64,000 nucleotides of DNA from Streptococcus parapneumoniae (GTDB lineage: Bacteria > Bacillota > Bacilli > Lactobacillales > Streptococcaceae): positions 1,318,501 through 1,382,500 of the forward strand of contig NZ_AP026968.1 of the NCBI RefSeq assembly GCF_037076355.1, given 5' to 3'. Below, piece after piece: positions 55,459 to 64,000 of this stretch (its first letter is position 1; each line of letters begins with the position of its first letter). The translations under genes and the position numbers were made by a program. The notes beneath the pieces are model-generated. The model did not search any database. It was not told the origin of the DNA and saw nothing but the letters and a program-made list of their open reading frames with translations.

Positions 55459-56793
55459 TTAGACTGTTAAAAATTCCTCTAAATCACTGAGGGCACGCTC
55501 AGCAATTTTTTCATAACGAGCCTTCTTATCACGGATACGCTCGCCTTCTAACTCCTTGATAATACCGAAATTGACATTCATGGGTTGGAAATGTTTGCTA
55601 TCTGCATGAGTGATGTAATGAGCTAGGCTTCCAATCGCTGTTGTCTCTGGGAAAATAGCCTCACTTTCACCTTTGAAGAGTCGAGCCGCGTTAATACCTG
55701 CAACTAAGCCTGATGCTGCGGACTCTACATAGCCTTCCACACCCGTCATCTGACCAGCAAAGAAGAGATTTGGTTGTTTCTTAGAACGGTAGGTCTGTTC
55801 AAGGAGATTTGGTGAATCCATGTAAGAATTGCGGTGCATGACACCATAACGAACAAACTCCGCATTTTCAAGGCCTGGAATCATTTGGAAGACACGCTTT
55901 TGTTCTCCCCATTTGAGGTGGGTCTGGAAACCGACGATATTGTAGAGACTACCAGCCGCATTGTCCTGACGAAGTTGGACAACCGCATAAGGTGTTTTAA
56001 ATTCGCCATCACGAGGTCCTGTGTAGTCGTCCGGATACTCAAGACCGACTGGTTTCATAGGTCCATAAAGCATGGTTTTAATACCACGTTTAGCCATGAC
56101 TTCGATAGGCATACAGCCTTCAAAGTACTTTTCTTTTTCAAAAGAATTAAGCGGTGCTTCTTCCGCATTGACCAAGGCTTCATGGAAATCCATAAACTCT
56201 TGCTTGGTCATTGGAGCGTTGAGATAAGCGGCTTCTCCCTTATCATAACGAGACTTGAGATAGACCTTGCTCATATCGATAGTGTTGACATCGATAATAG
56301 GCGCTGCCGCATCGTAGAAATAGAAACCATCGCCGTCATTAAGAGAATGAATCTTTTCAGCCAGGGCATCACTAGTCAAGGGACCAGTAGCGACAACCGT
56401 AATAACATCTGTCGACAATTCTGTAATTTCATCACGAACCACTTCAATCAAAGGATGGTTGGCCACTTTTTCGGTCACCATTTGGGAGAAACCATCGCGG
56501 TCCACCGCAAGCGCACCTCCTGCAGGAACACGTGTAGCTTCAGCAGATTCCAAAATGACTGAACCCAAGCGACGCATTTCTTCCTTGAGAAGCCCGACAG
56601 CATTTGTCAAGGCATCCCCACGAAGGGAATTAGAACAAACTAACTCAGCAAAATTGTCTGTTTTGTGTTGAGGTGTTGACTTGACACCACGCATTTCATA
56701 AAGTTTAACTGGAATACCACGTTCTGCAATTTGGTAGGCTGCTTCAGAACCTGCCAAACCAGCACCGATAACATTGATATAAGATTGAGACAC
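55459..56793 (-). CDS. trmFO: tRNA (uracil-5-)-methyltransferase TrmFO, GTG start
   Basis: A 444-residue folate- and FAD-dependent enzyme methylating U54 in the tRNA T-loop; older name Gid. FAD motif [12 protein letters not shown], conserved VCSNSLRG with the catalytic Cys, [17 protein letters not shown] and [16 protein letters not shown]. The GTG at 56793 is used because the resulting start [10 protein letters not shown] fits the family length; AGAGG lies about ten bases up. The leader contains two strong hairpins. Confidence 0.95.
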   Translation of the reverse strand: MSQSYINVIGAGLAGSEAAYQIAERGIPVKLYEMRGVKSTPQHKTDNFAELVCSNSLRGDALTNAVGLLKEEMRRLGSVILESAEATRVPAGGALAVDRDGFSQMVTEKVANHPLIEVVRDEITELSTDVITVVATGPLTSDALAEKIHSLNDGDGFYFYDAAAPIIDVNTIDMSKVYLKSRYDKGEAAYLNAPMTKQEFMDFHEALVNAEEAPLNSFEKEKYFEGCMPIEVMAKRGIKTMLYGPMKPVGLEYPDDYTGPRDGEFKTPYAVVQLRQDNAAGSLYNIVGFQTHLKWGEQKRVFQMIPGLENAEFVRYGVMHRNSYMDSPNLLEQTYRSKKQPNLFFAGQMTGVEGYVESAASGLVAGINAARLFKGESEAIFPETTAIGSLAHYITHADSKHFQPMNVNFGIIKELEGERIRDKKARYEKIAERALSDLEEFLTV

Positions 56794-56836
56794 GACACTA
56801 ATACCTCTTTGGGAGTGTAAAGACAAGGTTCACATT

Positions 56837-56878
56837 GAAAAAGCCAACCGAACTTACTCGCTTTCGAATTTCTAGGCT
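56837..56878 (-). promoter_or_regulatory. Terminator-like hairpin in trmFO leader (proximal)
   Basis: AGCC / GGCT and CGAA / TTCG pairings followed by TTTTTC on the minus strand, about 45 bases before the start codon. Confidence 0.5.
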
Positions 56879-56883
56879 CAGGC

Positions 56884-56908
56884 TGAAAAAGTCCCCCGGA
56901 CTTTTTCA
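56884..56908 (-). promoter_or_regulatory. Terminator-like hairpin in trmFO leader (distal)
   Basis: A perfect 11-base stem, TGAAAAAGTCC / GGACTTTTTCA, around a GGG loop, inside the transcribed leader of trmFO. Confidence 0.65.
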
Positions 56909-56941
56909 CTCCCACAAATCTTTCTATTTTTTTCTTCTACT

Positions 56942-56950
56942 AGTATAACA
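56942..56950 (-). promoter_or_regulatory. trmFO promoter (extended -10)
   Basis: TGTTATACT on the minus strand, touching the T run of the rsmI terminator. Confidence 0.55.
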
Positions 56951-56976
56951 AAAAAAGGGAAGAAGGCAAACTTCCC
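56950..56976 (-). terminator. Terminator of the tmk-holB-yabA-rsmI operon
   Basis: GGGAAG / CTTCCC arms then TTTTTTT on the minus strand. Confidence 0.85.
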
Positions 56977-56979
56977 TGT

Positions 56980-57858
56980 TTAGTCATTTTCTTGATTTTC
57001 TTCCCAGTCGTGGTAGGCAGCGTAGAGCTGGCTTTTATTCCACTGGTAAATCTTAGCAACTTCCTTAATAGCTTGGTTTTTCTTCATGCCTTGCTGGATG
57101 CGAGATTGGATTTCTGAAAACAAGTCCTCCTCGTCCTTCTCCTCCACATCTTGGCTGGCACCCTCAACAATGAGAAGGCATTCGCCCTTGAGTGGTGTTT
57201 CAGCTATGTTTTCCAACAATTCAGAGATCTTTCCTCGTTGGTATTCTTCATAGATTTTGGTCAATTCTCTGACCAAGACTACCGAACGATCACCGTAGAC
57301 TTCTAGCATATTTTCCAATGTATCTGCCACACGATGGGGCGATTCATAGAAAATTTGTGTTTCAGGATAGTCTTTTTTTGAGTCGAAAAATTGTTTTTGC
57401 TGGCCTGATTTTCTCGGTAAAAAGCCGTAAAAGATATGGGGCTGCGGCGCTAGACCACTGGCAATCAAGGCAGAAATTCCTGCAGAGGCACCTGGAACAG
57501 TCACAACCGCAATTTCTTCCTCAATGGCTGCCTTAACTAAATCATGACCAGGGTCTGAGATGCTAGGCAGACCCGCATCAGAAACCTGAGCAATACTTTG
57601 CCCTGCTTTCAGGAAACCAATCAAATCAGGAATTTTTTCCTTAGCATTATGCTCATGAAAACTGATCTGCTTTGTCTGAATGTCGAAATGCTTGAGCAAA
57701 AGACCTGTATTGCGCGTATCCTCAGCTGCAATCCAGTCCACTTCTTTCAAGGTCTGAATAGCTCGAAATGTCATATCATCTAGATTGCCAATCGGCGTTG
57801 CTACTAGGTACAGCTTGCCATAGGGAGACTGCCCCTTAAAACTTTTTTGAATCTGCAT
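56980..57858 (-). CDS. rsmI: 16S rRNA 2'-O-ribose methyltransferase RsmI
   Basis: Methylates C1402 of 16S rRNA. 292 residues of the tetrapyrrole-methylase fold with YLVATPIGNLDDMTFRA, AAEDTRNTGLLL, VSDAGLPSISDPG and PGASAGISAL. Last gene of its operon; two bases after yabA. Confidence 0.96.
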   Translation of the reverse strand: MQIQKSFKGQSPYGKLYLVATPIGNLDDMTFRAIQTLKEVDWIAAEDTRNTGLLLKHFDIQTKQISFHEHNAKEKIPDLIGFLKAGQSIAQVSDAGLPSISDPGHDLVKAAIEEEIAVVTVPGASAGISALIASGLAPQPHIFYGFLPRKSGQQKQFFDSKKDYPETQIFYESPHRVADTLENMLEVYGDRSVVLVRELTKIYEEYQRGKISELLENIAETPLKGECLLIVEGASQDVEEKDEEDLFSEIQSRIQQGMKKNQAIKEVAKIYQWNKSQLYAAYHDWEENQEND

Positions 57859-57860
57859 GC

Positions 57861-58178
57861 TTACTCCCTGTATAACAACTCATCACAGAACATACATTCT
57901 TCGTCCTGCTCTCGACGTTGTCCATAAAAATCATTACACACGTGAAAACCATCTTTATAAATCCGACGGACACTTTCACGAACATGCTTGGCCTTGACGG
58001 GAGCGTCTGCTTCCACCTCACCCAAGCGTTCCCGCAACTTACTATTTTCCAAACGAAGAGCTGTATTTTCCTCTACCAGGCTCTTGAGATTTTTCTTGAT
58101 GGCTTCCACATCGGCCAAGGTTACCAATAACTGTTGGGAAAAATCATCCAGCGCGTCAAATAATTCTTTTTTGTCCAT
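57861..58178 (-). CDS. yabA: Replication initiation control protein YabA
   Basis: A 105-residue regulator that binds DnaA and DnaN to limit re-initiation. N-terminal coiled coil (about 1-55; [16 protein letters not shown]) for tetramerisation and a C-terminal zinc site HVC...CMFC. Usual place between holB and rsmI. Confidence 0.95.
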   Translation of the reverse strand: MDKKELFDALDDFSQQLLVTLADVEAIKKNLKSLVEENTALRLENSKLRERLGEVEADAPVKAKHVRESVRRIYKDGFHVCNDFYGQRREQDEECMFCDELLYRE

Positions 58179-58217
58179 AAACCAGCCCTTTCCTTTCTTT
58201 ATCGTTCATTTTTGAGT

Positions 58218-59108
58218 TCATATTTCTTTCAAAACCAGATATTCCATGGCATTTTGAAAGCTGACATTAGCTTGCCACATTTTTCTAGCTTCTAGCAAAT
58301 CTTGTAGAATCACTCTTACTCTTGCTTGTAGGATATCTTGCCCACAGAGGACTTCAAGAATCCGTAAAACCTGATCTTGTTTTTCCTTGTCATCTACCAA
58401 ACTAGCCAATTTAGCAACTTGCAGATAACTTTCTTTTTTCTTAGCTACTAACCAAGTCAGCAGGCGTTCACTTTCATCGACCAAGGTCCAAAAACTTGCC
58501 TGATTGGCCAACTTTTCTGCTTCAGCTCGCGATTGACTAAACTGGGCTAAAAGAGTCGCTTTTTTCTTAACCAGTCCCATTTGTTCTAAGAGCAAGATGA
58601 GTTTTTCTTCCTGCTTTTTAAAGTGGAAAATCTGGGTCCGACTTCGGATGGTCGGTAAGATCTTTTCTTCATCACTGGTCAAGAAGAAAATGTAAACCTC
58701 ACTCTGGGGTTCTTCGATGACCTTAAGCAGAGAATTAGCTGCGTTAGGATGCATTTTCTCAGCTTGCTCGATAATAAAGACCTGTTGTTGGCTTTCAATC
58801 CCTGCTTGAGAAAACTGTCCCACCAATTCCCGGATGCGTTCTGTCTTAATGACCTGATTGACTGGTTTAATCAAGGTGACATCGGGAAATTCTCCCTGTT
58901 CAATCAGCTTACAATTTCGGCATTTCTCACATGGTAGAACGCCTACCTTATCCGTGCAAAAGAGACTTTTAGCCAAAAATTGCGCCATTTCCAAGCTTCC
59001 AAAGAAACCTGAAAAGAGGTAGGCATGATTGAGCTGGTCTTGCTCCAAGATACGGACAAAGCGGTCAAACTGTTCTGGCTGCCAGACCTTTAGTTGATCT
59101 TGTTTCAT
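58218..59108 (-). CDS. holB: DNA polymerase III delta' subunit
   Basis: Clamp-loader subunit of 296 residues. AAA+ fold lacking a true Walker A ([16 protein letters not shown]), a zinc finger with CEKCRNC, and the sensor RSRTQIFHF. Its ATG overlaps the tmk TGA (ATGA). Confidence 0.94.
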   Translation of the reverse strand: MKQDQLKVWQPEQFDRFVRILEQDQLNHAYLFSGFFGSLEMAQFLAKSLFCTDKVGVLPCEKCRNCKLIEQGEFPDVTLIKPVNQVIKTERIRELVGQFSQAGIESQQQVFIIEQAEKMHPNAANSLLKVIEEPQSEVYIFFLTSDEEKILPTIRSRTQIFHFKKQEEKLILLLEQMGLVKKKATLLAQFSQSRAEAEKLANQASFWTLVDESERLLTWLVAKKKESYLQVAKLASLVDDKEKQDQVLRILEVLCGQDILQARVRVILQDLLEARKMWQANVSFQNAMEYLVLKEI

Positions 59109-59743
59109 TTAGCTAATCCCATTCTGTCAAACAAGACAGCCTTGGTGGTTTCCACAACCTCCTCCAATGGAAGACTGGCATCAATCTTGACAATGCGATT
59201 TCCCTCTTTATTCAGAAGAGAAAGATAGCCTTTACGAACTTTTTTATGCAAGTCCAACCCTTCCAAGTCCAAACGATTGACCTCACGATTACTATTCGCA
59301 GCAATTCGAGCCAGTCCTTCTTCCACCTCGATGTCAAAATAGAGTGTCAAATCAGGTTTAAGGCCATCTGTCGCAAACTGATTGAGCCAATCAATGGCTT
59401 CAATGTCCAAACCACGACCAAATCCCTGATAGGCAACGGAACTATCGATGAAGCGGTCCATAATGACCAACTTACCATCTTCAAGTGCTGGAAGAACTTT
59501 TTCCACCAAGTGCTGTCTGCGACTGGCGATATAGAGCAAAAGCTCTGTTTTAGAATCCATCTGAGTATGACTTGGGTCCAAAATCACTTGACGAATCTTC
59601 TCCCCAATCAAGACTCCGCCAGGTTCGCGGGTCGTCAGCACCTCTACTCCTTTTTCCTCTAAAATTGGGAGCAAAGCCTCTAAAACACTGGTCTTTCCTG
59701 CTCCCTCTGGTCCCTCAAGAGAGACTAAAAATCCTTTTGACAT
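59105..59743 (-). CDS. tmk: Thymidylate kinase
   Basis: Phosphorylates dTMP. 212 residues with P-loop [16 protein letters not shown], and the DR motif [16 protein letters not shown]. First gene of the tmk-holB-yabA-rsmI operon. No promoter picked with confidence. Confidence 0.97.
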   Translation of the reverse strand: MSKGFLVSLEGPEGAGKTSVLEALLPILEEKGVEVLTTREPGGVLIGEKIRQVILDPSHTQMDSKTELLLYIASRRQHLVEKVLPALEDGKLVIMDRFIDSSVAYQGFGRGLDIEAIDWLNQFATDGLKPDLTLYFDIEVEEGLARIAANSNREVNRLDLEGLDLHKKVRKGYLSLLNKEGNRIVKIDASLPLEEVVETTKAVLFDRMGLAK

Positions 59744-59824
59744 GTCTAACTCATTTCTTTTTTACTACTTCTATTCTATCAAAAAAATAGGGGTTTGTGA
59801 CAATCTTTTTTGTCTTCCTATTTA

Positions 59825-59938
59825 ATACTCAATGAAAATCAAAGAGCAAACTAGGAAGCTAACCGCAGGTTGCTCAAAACACTGTTTTGAGGTTGCAGAT
59901 GGAAGCTGACGCAGTTTGAAGAGATTTTCGAAGAGTAT
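59825..59938. repeat. BOX element (boxA-boxC)
   Basis: 114 bases from ATACTCAATG (boxC, left) to CGAAGAGTAT (boxA, right); no boxB. Confidence 0.9.
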
Positions 59939-59950
59939 CAACCACCATAA

Positions 59951-59974
59951 AAGAGGCAGACAAAGCCACCTCTT
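59951..59974 (-). terminator. Possible proC terminator
   Basis: AAGAGG / CCTCTT arms with TTTTA on the minus strand; the proC stop codon lies in the stem. Confidence 0.45.
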
Positions 59975-60770
59975 ATTTACCAAGTTTTTTAGTTCGTTTG
60001 TAGGCTTTAGTGACTGCCTCCATGACCGTTCCTCGAAAAGCATGCGCTTCTAAGCTTGCTACACCAGCGATAGTCGAACCGCCTGGGCTACAAACTTGGT
60101 CTTTCAAGACTCCAGGATGCTCTTGGCTTTCTAGGACCAATTGCCCAGCTCCTACCACGGTTTGAGCTGCCATTTTCAGTGCTATTTCTCGTGTTAATCC
60201 TGTCTGAACGCCCGCATCTGCCAAGGCCTCAATAAAGAGATAGACAAAGGCTGGTCCACAACCTGCAAGACCTGTCGCTGCATCGATTAAGCCTTCCCCA
60301 AGTTCAACCAAAAGACCAGCTTTGGCTAAAAGCTGACAAAAGAGCTCACTGTCCTCAGCCCTGCAATTAGGAGACAAGGCATAGCTAATCACTCCTTGAC
60401 CAATAGAAGCAGGGGTATTTGGCATCATGCGAATAATTCGGTGTTGACTTGGGATAAGACTTGCTATTTTTTCTAAAGTCAATCCAGCTGCCATGGAAAT
60501 CAAAAGAAGACTTTCTCTTTTTTCAAGGATGGTCTGGTATTGAGATAGCAAGTCTGAGAACTGAGCTGGCTTAACACCTAGAAAAATCACATCTGCTTCT
60601 GCAAAAATTTCTTCGTTGCTGGAAGCCTGACCACCAAAGTCTGCAATGAAAACATCTACCTTGGCTTGACTACGATTGGCAAGGAGAATCTGATCACCCG
60701 TCTTGGCCTGCAAGACAGCCTTGGCCAAACTAGCACCCATATTCCCCAAGCCGATAAATCCAATCTTCAT
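59973..60770 (-). CDS. proC: Pyrroline-5-carboxylate reductase
   Basis: Last step of proline synthesis, NAD(P)H-dependent. 265 residues: Rossmann start IGFIGLGNMGASLA, GVKPAQF, RMMPNTPASIGQG and the C-terminal DQVCSPGGSTIAG. Shine-Dalgarno AGGGAG lies in the end of proA, three bases apart. Confidence 0.97.
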   Translation of the reverse strand: MKIGFIGLGNMGASLAKAVLQAKTGDQILLANRSQAKVDVFIADFGGQASSNEEIFAEADVIFLGVKPAQFSDLLSQYQTILEKRESLLLISMAAGLTLEKIASLIPSQHRIIRMMPNTPASIGQGVISYALSPNCRAEDSELFCQLLAKAGLLVELGEGLIDAATGLAGCGPAFVYLFIEALADAGVQTGLTREIALKMAAQTVVGAGQLVLESQEHPGVLKDQVCSPGGSTIAGVASLEAHAFRGTVMEAVTKAYKRTKKLGK

Positions 60771-60773
60771 CTC

Positions 60774-62036
60774 TTACTCCCTTATCTGCCCATCACCAGC
60801 AACCACATACTTGTAGCTGGTCAACTCTTTTAATCCCATTGGACCACGCGCGTGCAGTTTCTGAGTAGAAATTCCCATTTCACAACCAAGTCCAAATTGG
60901 CCACCATCGGTGAAACGAGTTGAGGCATTGACATAAACCGCTGCAGAGTCCACTTGATCTGTAAAGTAAGCCGCAGCTTCAGCATTTTCCGTCACAATGG
61001 CATCCGAATGATGGGTACTGTGGGCTTCAATATGCGCGACCGCTTCTTCTAAACTGCTCACAACCTTAACAGCTAGGACATAGTCTAAAAACTCGGTGTC
61101 AAAGTCTTGAGCCTCAGCTGCTTGACCTGAAACAAACTGACTTGCTTTCTCATCCAAGCGGAATTGAATTGGTTCCAGACCAGCTTCTTTTCGATCTGCA
61201 ACCAGCACTTGCTCCAAGCGAGGAAGGAAGCTTGCTGCCTTGGCTTCATGAACTAGCAAAACCTCCATGGCATTGCAGACAGAAGGACGACTGGTTTTGG
61301 CATTGTTGATGATAGACAGAGCCTTGTCTTCATCTGCATCCTTATCCACATAGACATGGACAATCCCAGTCCCCGTCTCAATAACAGGTACGATAGCATT
61401 CTCAACCACGGCATTGATCAAGCCAGCCCCTCCACGAGGAATGAGAAGGTCTAGATAGCCCTTGGCCTTCATCATGGCATAGCTGCTTTCTCGGCTGGTA
61501 TCTTCCACCAGTTGAATCACATCCGGGTGAATAGTAGTCGTTTCCAAGCCCTTCTTCAAGGCTATGACAATGGCATGGGCAGATTGATAGGCATCCTTCC
61601 CACTACGAAGAACAACCGCATTTCCACTTTTAAGAGCCAAAGCAGCCGCATCAGACGTCACATTTGGACGGCTTTCATAGATAATACCGATAACGCCCAT
61701 AGCCACACGTTTCTTTGTGATAACCAAACCATTTTCAAGCTGATTGGTTTCTAAAACTTCACCGATTGGATCTGGTAAGGCAACCACTTCACGAATCCCT
61801 CTTGCCATCGCTTCTATACGACTTGCATCCAAATAAAGACGATCCAGCATCACATCTGAGATTTTACCTTTGGCCGCTGCCATATCGAGGGCATTAGCCG
61901 CTAAAATTTCCTCTGTAGTAGCCACTAAGTAATCAGCCATAGCTAGCAAGGCTTGGTTTTTCACCTCTTCACTAGCTGTGTTGATCGATTTTTTAACAGC
62001 CTGTACCTGTTCAAATTGTTCTTGTGTACTTACCAT
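60774..62036 (-). CDS. proA: Glutamate-5-semialdehyde dehydrogenase
   Basis: Second step of proline synthesis; reduces glutamyl phosphate. 420 residues. Aldehyde-dehydrogenase fold with the catalytic Cys in [15 protein letters not shown], and [45 protein letters not shown]. Nine bases after proB. Confidence 0.97.
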   Translation of the reverse strand: MVSTQEQFEQVQAVKKSINTASEEVKNQALLAMADYLVATTEEILAANALDMAAAKGKISDVMLDRLYLDASRIEAMARGIREVVALPDPIGEVLETNQLENGLVITKKRVAMGVIGIIYESRPNVTSDAAALALKSGNAVVLRSGKDAYQSAHAIVIALKKGLETTTIHPDVIQLVEDTSRESSYAMMKAKGYLDLLIPRGGAGLINAVVENAIVPVIETGTGIVHVYVDKDADEDKALSIINNAKTSRPSVCNAMEVLLVHEAKAASFLPRLEQVLVADRKEAGLEPIQFRLDEKASQFVSGQAAEAQDFDTEFLDYVLAVKVVSSLEEAVAHIEAHSTHHSDAIVTENAEAAAYFTDQVDSAAVYVNASTRFTDGGQFGLGCEMGISTQKLHARGPMGLKELTSYKYVVAGDGQIRE

Positions 62037-62045
62037 AGTTTACCT

Positions 62046-63155
62046 CTAAAATTCTGTAAAGAGTAGTTGGATTTCAGGCGTAATGGAAATCCAGTCATCA
62101 CGGTGAATCAAGACACCCTTGGCTTTTTGAGAACGCAACATATCCTCCAAAGCAGATGCTCCGAATTGCACGCGTCCTTTTCCAAGTGATTTTCCACTTT
62201 CCTTGTCAAATACTGTCACAATATCACCGTAAGAAAAGGCGCCTTCTGCTTCAACAATACCAGATAAGAGAAGACTCTTGCCATGTTGAGAGAGAGCTTC
62301 TGCAGCTCCTTTATCAACCCAAATAGAACCTTGACTCTGAGCATAGAAGGCCAGCCATTGTTTCTGGGTACGCAGCCCCTTCTCTTGAGCAACAAAGTAG
62401 GAACCATCCTTGGTATCCTCAGCTGCCTCAATCATGGCATCCACCTTCAAAGATGAGCAGATATAAACAGGAACCCCTGATTCTGTCGCAATAGTTGCAG
62501 CTTTGATTTTGGTTAACATACCACCTGTACCATTAGACGAACCGGCTCCACCGGCCATATCAATAATCTCACGATTGATGGTCTCGATTCGCTCCAAGCG
62601 TTTGGCTCTTGGATCTGAATTAGGATTTCCAGTATAGAGACCGTCCACATCTGTCAAGAGAACCAAAAGGTCTGCTTGGACCATGGCCGCTACCTGGGCA
62701 CTCAGAGTGTCATTATCCCCAACCTTGAGTTCATCAATGACGACACTATCATTCTCGTTGATGATAGGAATCGCACCACGGCTAAGTAGAATTGACAAAG
62801 CCTGATGGGCATTTTTATAACGGCGCTTATCCACAAAGTCATCCTGGGTCAGCAAGATTTGTGCAGAAACGATTTGGCGCAAGAGAAGATTGGTCGTGTA
62901 TTCTTCCAACAAAAGCCCCTGTCCTACCGCTGCTGAAGCCTGTTTATCAGCAATCTTAGTCGGACGTTTTTTAAATCCTAAGGCTCCAAAACCAGCAGCA
63001 ATGGCACCCGACGACACCAAAATCAATTCATGACCAGCCTCGTGCAGCATAGCCAACTGTTGGGTAATAGCTTTTACTTTACTACGTGATAAGCTTCCAT
63101 CCTCATTCGTCAGAGAAGAAGTCCCCACCTTAAAGACAATCCGTTTGTATTTCAT
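62046..63155 (-). CDS. proB: Glutamate 5-kinase
   Basis: First, feedback-controlled step of proline synthesis. 369 residues: amino-acid-kinase domain (1-260; [43 protein letters not shown]) and a C-terminal PUA domain (about 275-369). The ATG at 63155 with GGAG is used. Confidence 0.97.
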   Translation of the reverse strand: MKYKRIVFKVGTSSLTNEDGSLSRSKVKAITQQLAMLHEAGHELILVSSGAIAAGFGALGFKKRPTKIADKQASAAVGQGLLLEEYTTNLLLRQIVSAQILLTQDDFVDKRRYKNAHQALSILLSRGAIPIINENDSVVIDELKVGDNDTLSAQVAAMVQADLLVLLTDVDGLYTGNPNSDPRAKRLERIETINREIIDMAGGAGSSNGTGGMLTKIKAATIATESGVPVYICSSLKVDAMIEAAEDTKDGSYFVAQEKGLRTQKQWLAFYAQSQGSIWVDKGAAEALSQHGKSLLLSGIVEAEGAFSYGDIVTVFDKESGKSLGKGRVQFGASALEDMLRSQKAKGVLIHRDDWISITPEIQLLFTEF

Positions 63156-63184
63156 AGTCTCACTCCGATTCTTCATATTTATCC

Positions 63185-63193
63185 ATTATAACA
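63185..63193 (-). promoter_or_regulatory. proBAC promoter (extended -10)
   Basis: TGTTATAAT on the minus strand, 30 bases before the proB ATG. No T-box motifs were seen. Confidence 0.6.
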
Positions 63194-63224
63194 TGAATGA
63201 CAGGAAATAGAAAAGAGTTGATAG

Positions 63225-63250
63225 GAAAAAGAAGGCCCTAAAACCTTCTT
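63225..63250 (-). terminator. Terminator of the choline-binding protein gene
   Basis: AAGAAGG / CCTTCTT arms then TTTTTCC on the minus strand. Confidence 0.8.
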
Positions 63251-63255
63251 TTTTA

Positions 63256-64000
63256 CTACTGTTCTGATTCCGATTTGTTTGCACTCGTTTCAGAGGTTTT
63301 GGAAGTTGATGATGTCAAATCTTGACTAGTTGAAGAACTTGCAACACTTTCATGTTGACTCGTTTCTTTATTTTCAAGATCCTTTTTCACTACTTCATTA
63401 GATTCTTTTATTTCTGAATGACTTGTAGTTTTAATTGTAGCAGATTTTTCGACTGGAACATCCACTAACCAGGCACCACTTGAATCAACAGTATAGCCTT
63501 CTGGTGTCTTACCGTTCACAAGCAATTGACCATTTTCTTTCAAGAAGTACCATTTATCCTTGTCCTTGATCCAACCCACAGCTCGTGAACCATCTTCCTT
63601 GTAGAAATACCAAGCATTTGCCTTTTTAAGCCAACCTTGCTTCATAGCTCCTGAATCTTCTAGATAGTAATGATGACCAGCAACTTCTATCTCGCCTGTC
63701 TTCATGATACCAGTAGAATCCATATAGTACCAGGTTTCTTTATCTTTTACCCAACCCGTTTTCATTTCTCCTGATGGGGCAAAGTAATACCATTGGCCCT
63801 TATATTGAAGCCAACCTGTTTGCAGCGAACCATCCTTGGATAAATAATAATTCTGACCTCCAGTATTTACCCAACCAATTTCCATCTGATTTTCTTTGTT
63901 AAAATAATACCAGATTCCATCAATTTTCTTCCAATTTTTAGCAGAAGCACCAGAGTCTGTCAAATAGAACCAATGATTGTTCCATTTTTTCCATTGATTC
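63256..64000 (-). CDS. pce: Choline-binding protein, C-terminal part (Pce/CbpE-like, N-terminus beyond window)
   Basis: Only the last 247 residues are seen. They hold about eight choline-binding repeats (NHWFYLTDSGASAKNW, GIWYYFNKENQMEIGW and so on) that attach the protein to phosphorylcholine on teichoic acids, and then a Ser/Thr/Glu/Lys-rich tail of about 80 residues ending in NKSESEQ. The catalytic part is outside the window. The tail after the repeats and the position next to proBAC fit pneumococcal Pce (CbpE), the phosphorylcholine esterase; that name rests on context. Confidence 0.82.
   Translation of the reverse strand, partial: NQWKKWNNHWFYLTDSGASAKNWKKIDGIWYYFNKENQMEIGWVNTGGQNYYLSKDGSLQTGWLQYKGQWYYFAPSGEMKTGWVKDKETWYYMDSTGIMKTGEIEVAGHHYYLEDSGAMKQGWLKKANAWYFYKEDGSRAVGWIKDKDKWYFLKENGQLLVNGKTPEGYTVDSSGAWLVDVPVEKSATIKTTSHSEIKESNEVVKKDLENKETSQHESVASSSTSQDLTSSTSKTSETSANKSESEQ

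Noticed and set aside
63156..63224. T-box in front of proB
   Set aside because: The leader is only about 25 bases and has none of the conserved T-box sequence.

Overview
The window is chromosomal DNA of a low-GC Gram-positive coccus of the mitis group, almost certainly Streptococcus pneumoniae or a very close relative. Evidence: a histidine-triad gene next to adcAII, pavA, lytB, a choline-binding protein with a Pce-like tail, macP, rocS, coiA and comEA/comEC behind competence boxes, five BOX elements and one or two RUP elements. Most genes lie on the minus strand. The order matches, from memory, the pneumococcal core block running from phtD/adcAII to pce.

Layout. 1-5425: surface zinc uptake (pht, adcAII with an AdcR-like operator), an amino-acid permease and an extracellular thioredoxin/CcdA pair. 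5654-11854: a giant surface protein with 15 apparently perfect 231-bp repeats. 12222-15411: an accessory island with three related Rpn-type PD-(D/E)XK nuclease genes (one only a C-terminal remnant) plus mobile-element debris. 15416-21413: membrane GDPD, a DEDDh exonuclease, rocS, then glmU-nudF-macP-mtnN. 21557-24396: a plus-strand group (GH25 lysozyme, DUF368, YbaK, histidine phosphatase). 24436-25003: an IS630-type transposase relic split by RUP and BOX elements. 25156-38362: prsA, an O-methyltransferase, pepF, coiA, tehB, smpB, rnr, then ybeY-dgkA-era-mutM-coaE-pmrA-rpmG-secG. 38467-48148: pavA (plus), lytB, pyrK-pyrDb under a PyrR attenuator, gloA, infC-rpmI-rplT, and a small Tyr-rich peptide relic with an ABC transporter. 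48240-64000: comEA-comEC, acetyltransferase, phoH, cvfB-yozE, pyrH-frr, trmFO, tmk-holB-yabA-rsmI, proB-proA-proC and the 3' part of a choline-binding protein (pce).

Most of the window is housekeeping: translation and ribosome biogenesis (infC, rpmI, rplT, era, ybeY, frr, smpB, rnr), envelope synthesis (glmU, macP, dgkA, DUF368), DNA uptake (coiA, comEA, comEC) and pyrimidine and proline synthesis. The regions most worth a second look are the Rpn cluster, where every copy carries a perfect internal Shine-Dalgarno and ATG for a C-terminal product; the repeat-rich surface protein, which has a YSIRK-type signal but no LPXTG; and the Tyr-rich peptide, whose apparent signal sequence is interrupted by stop codons.
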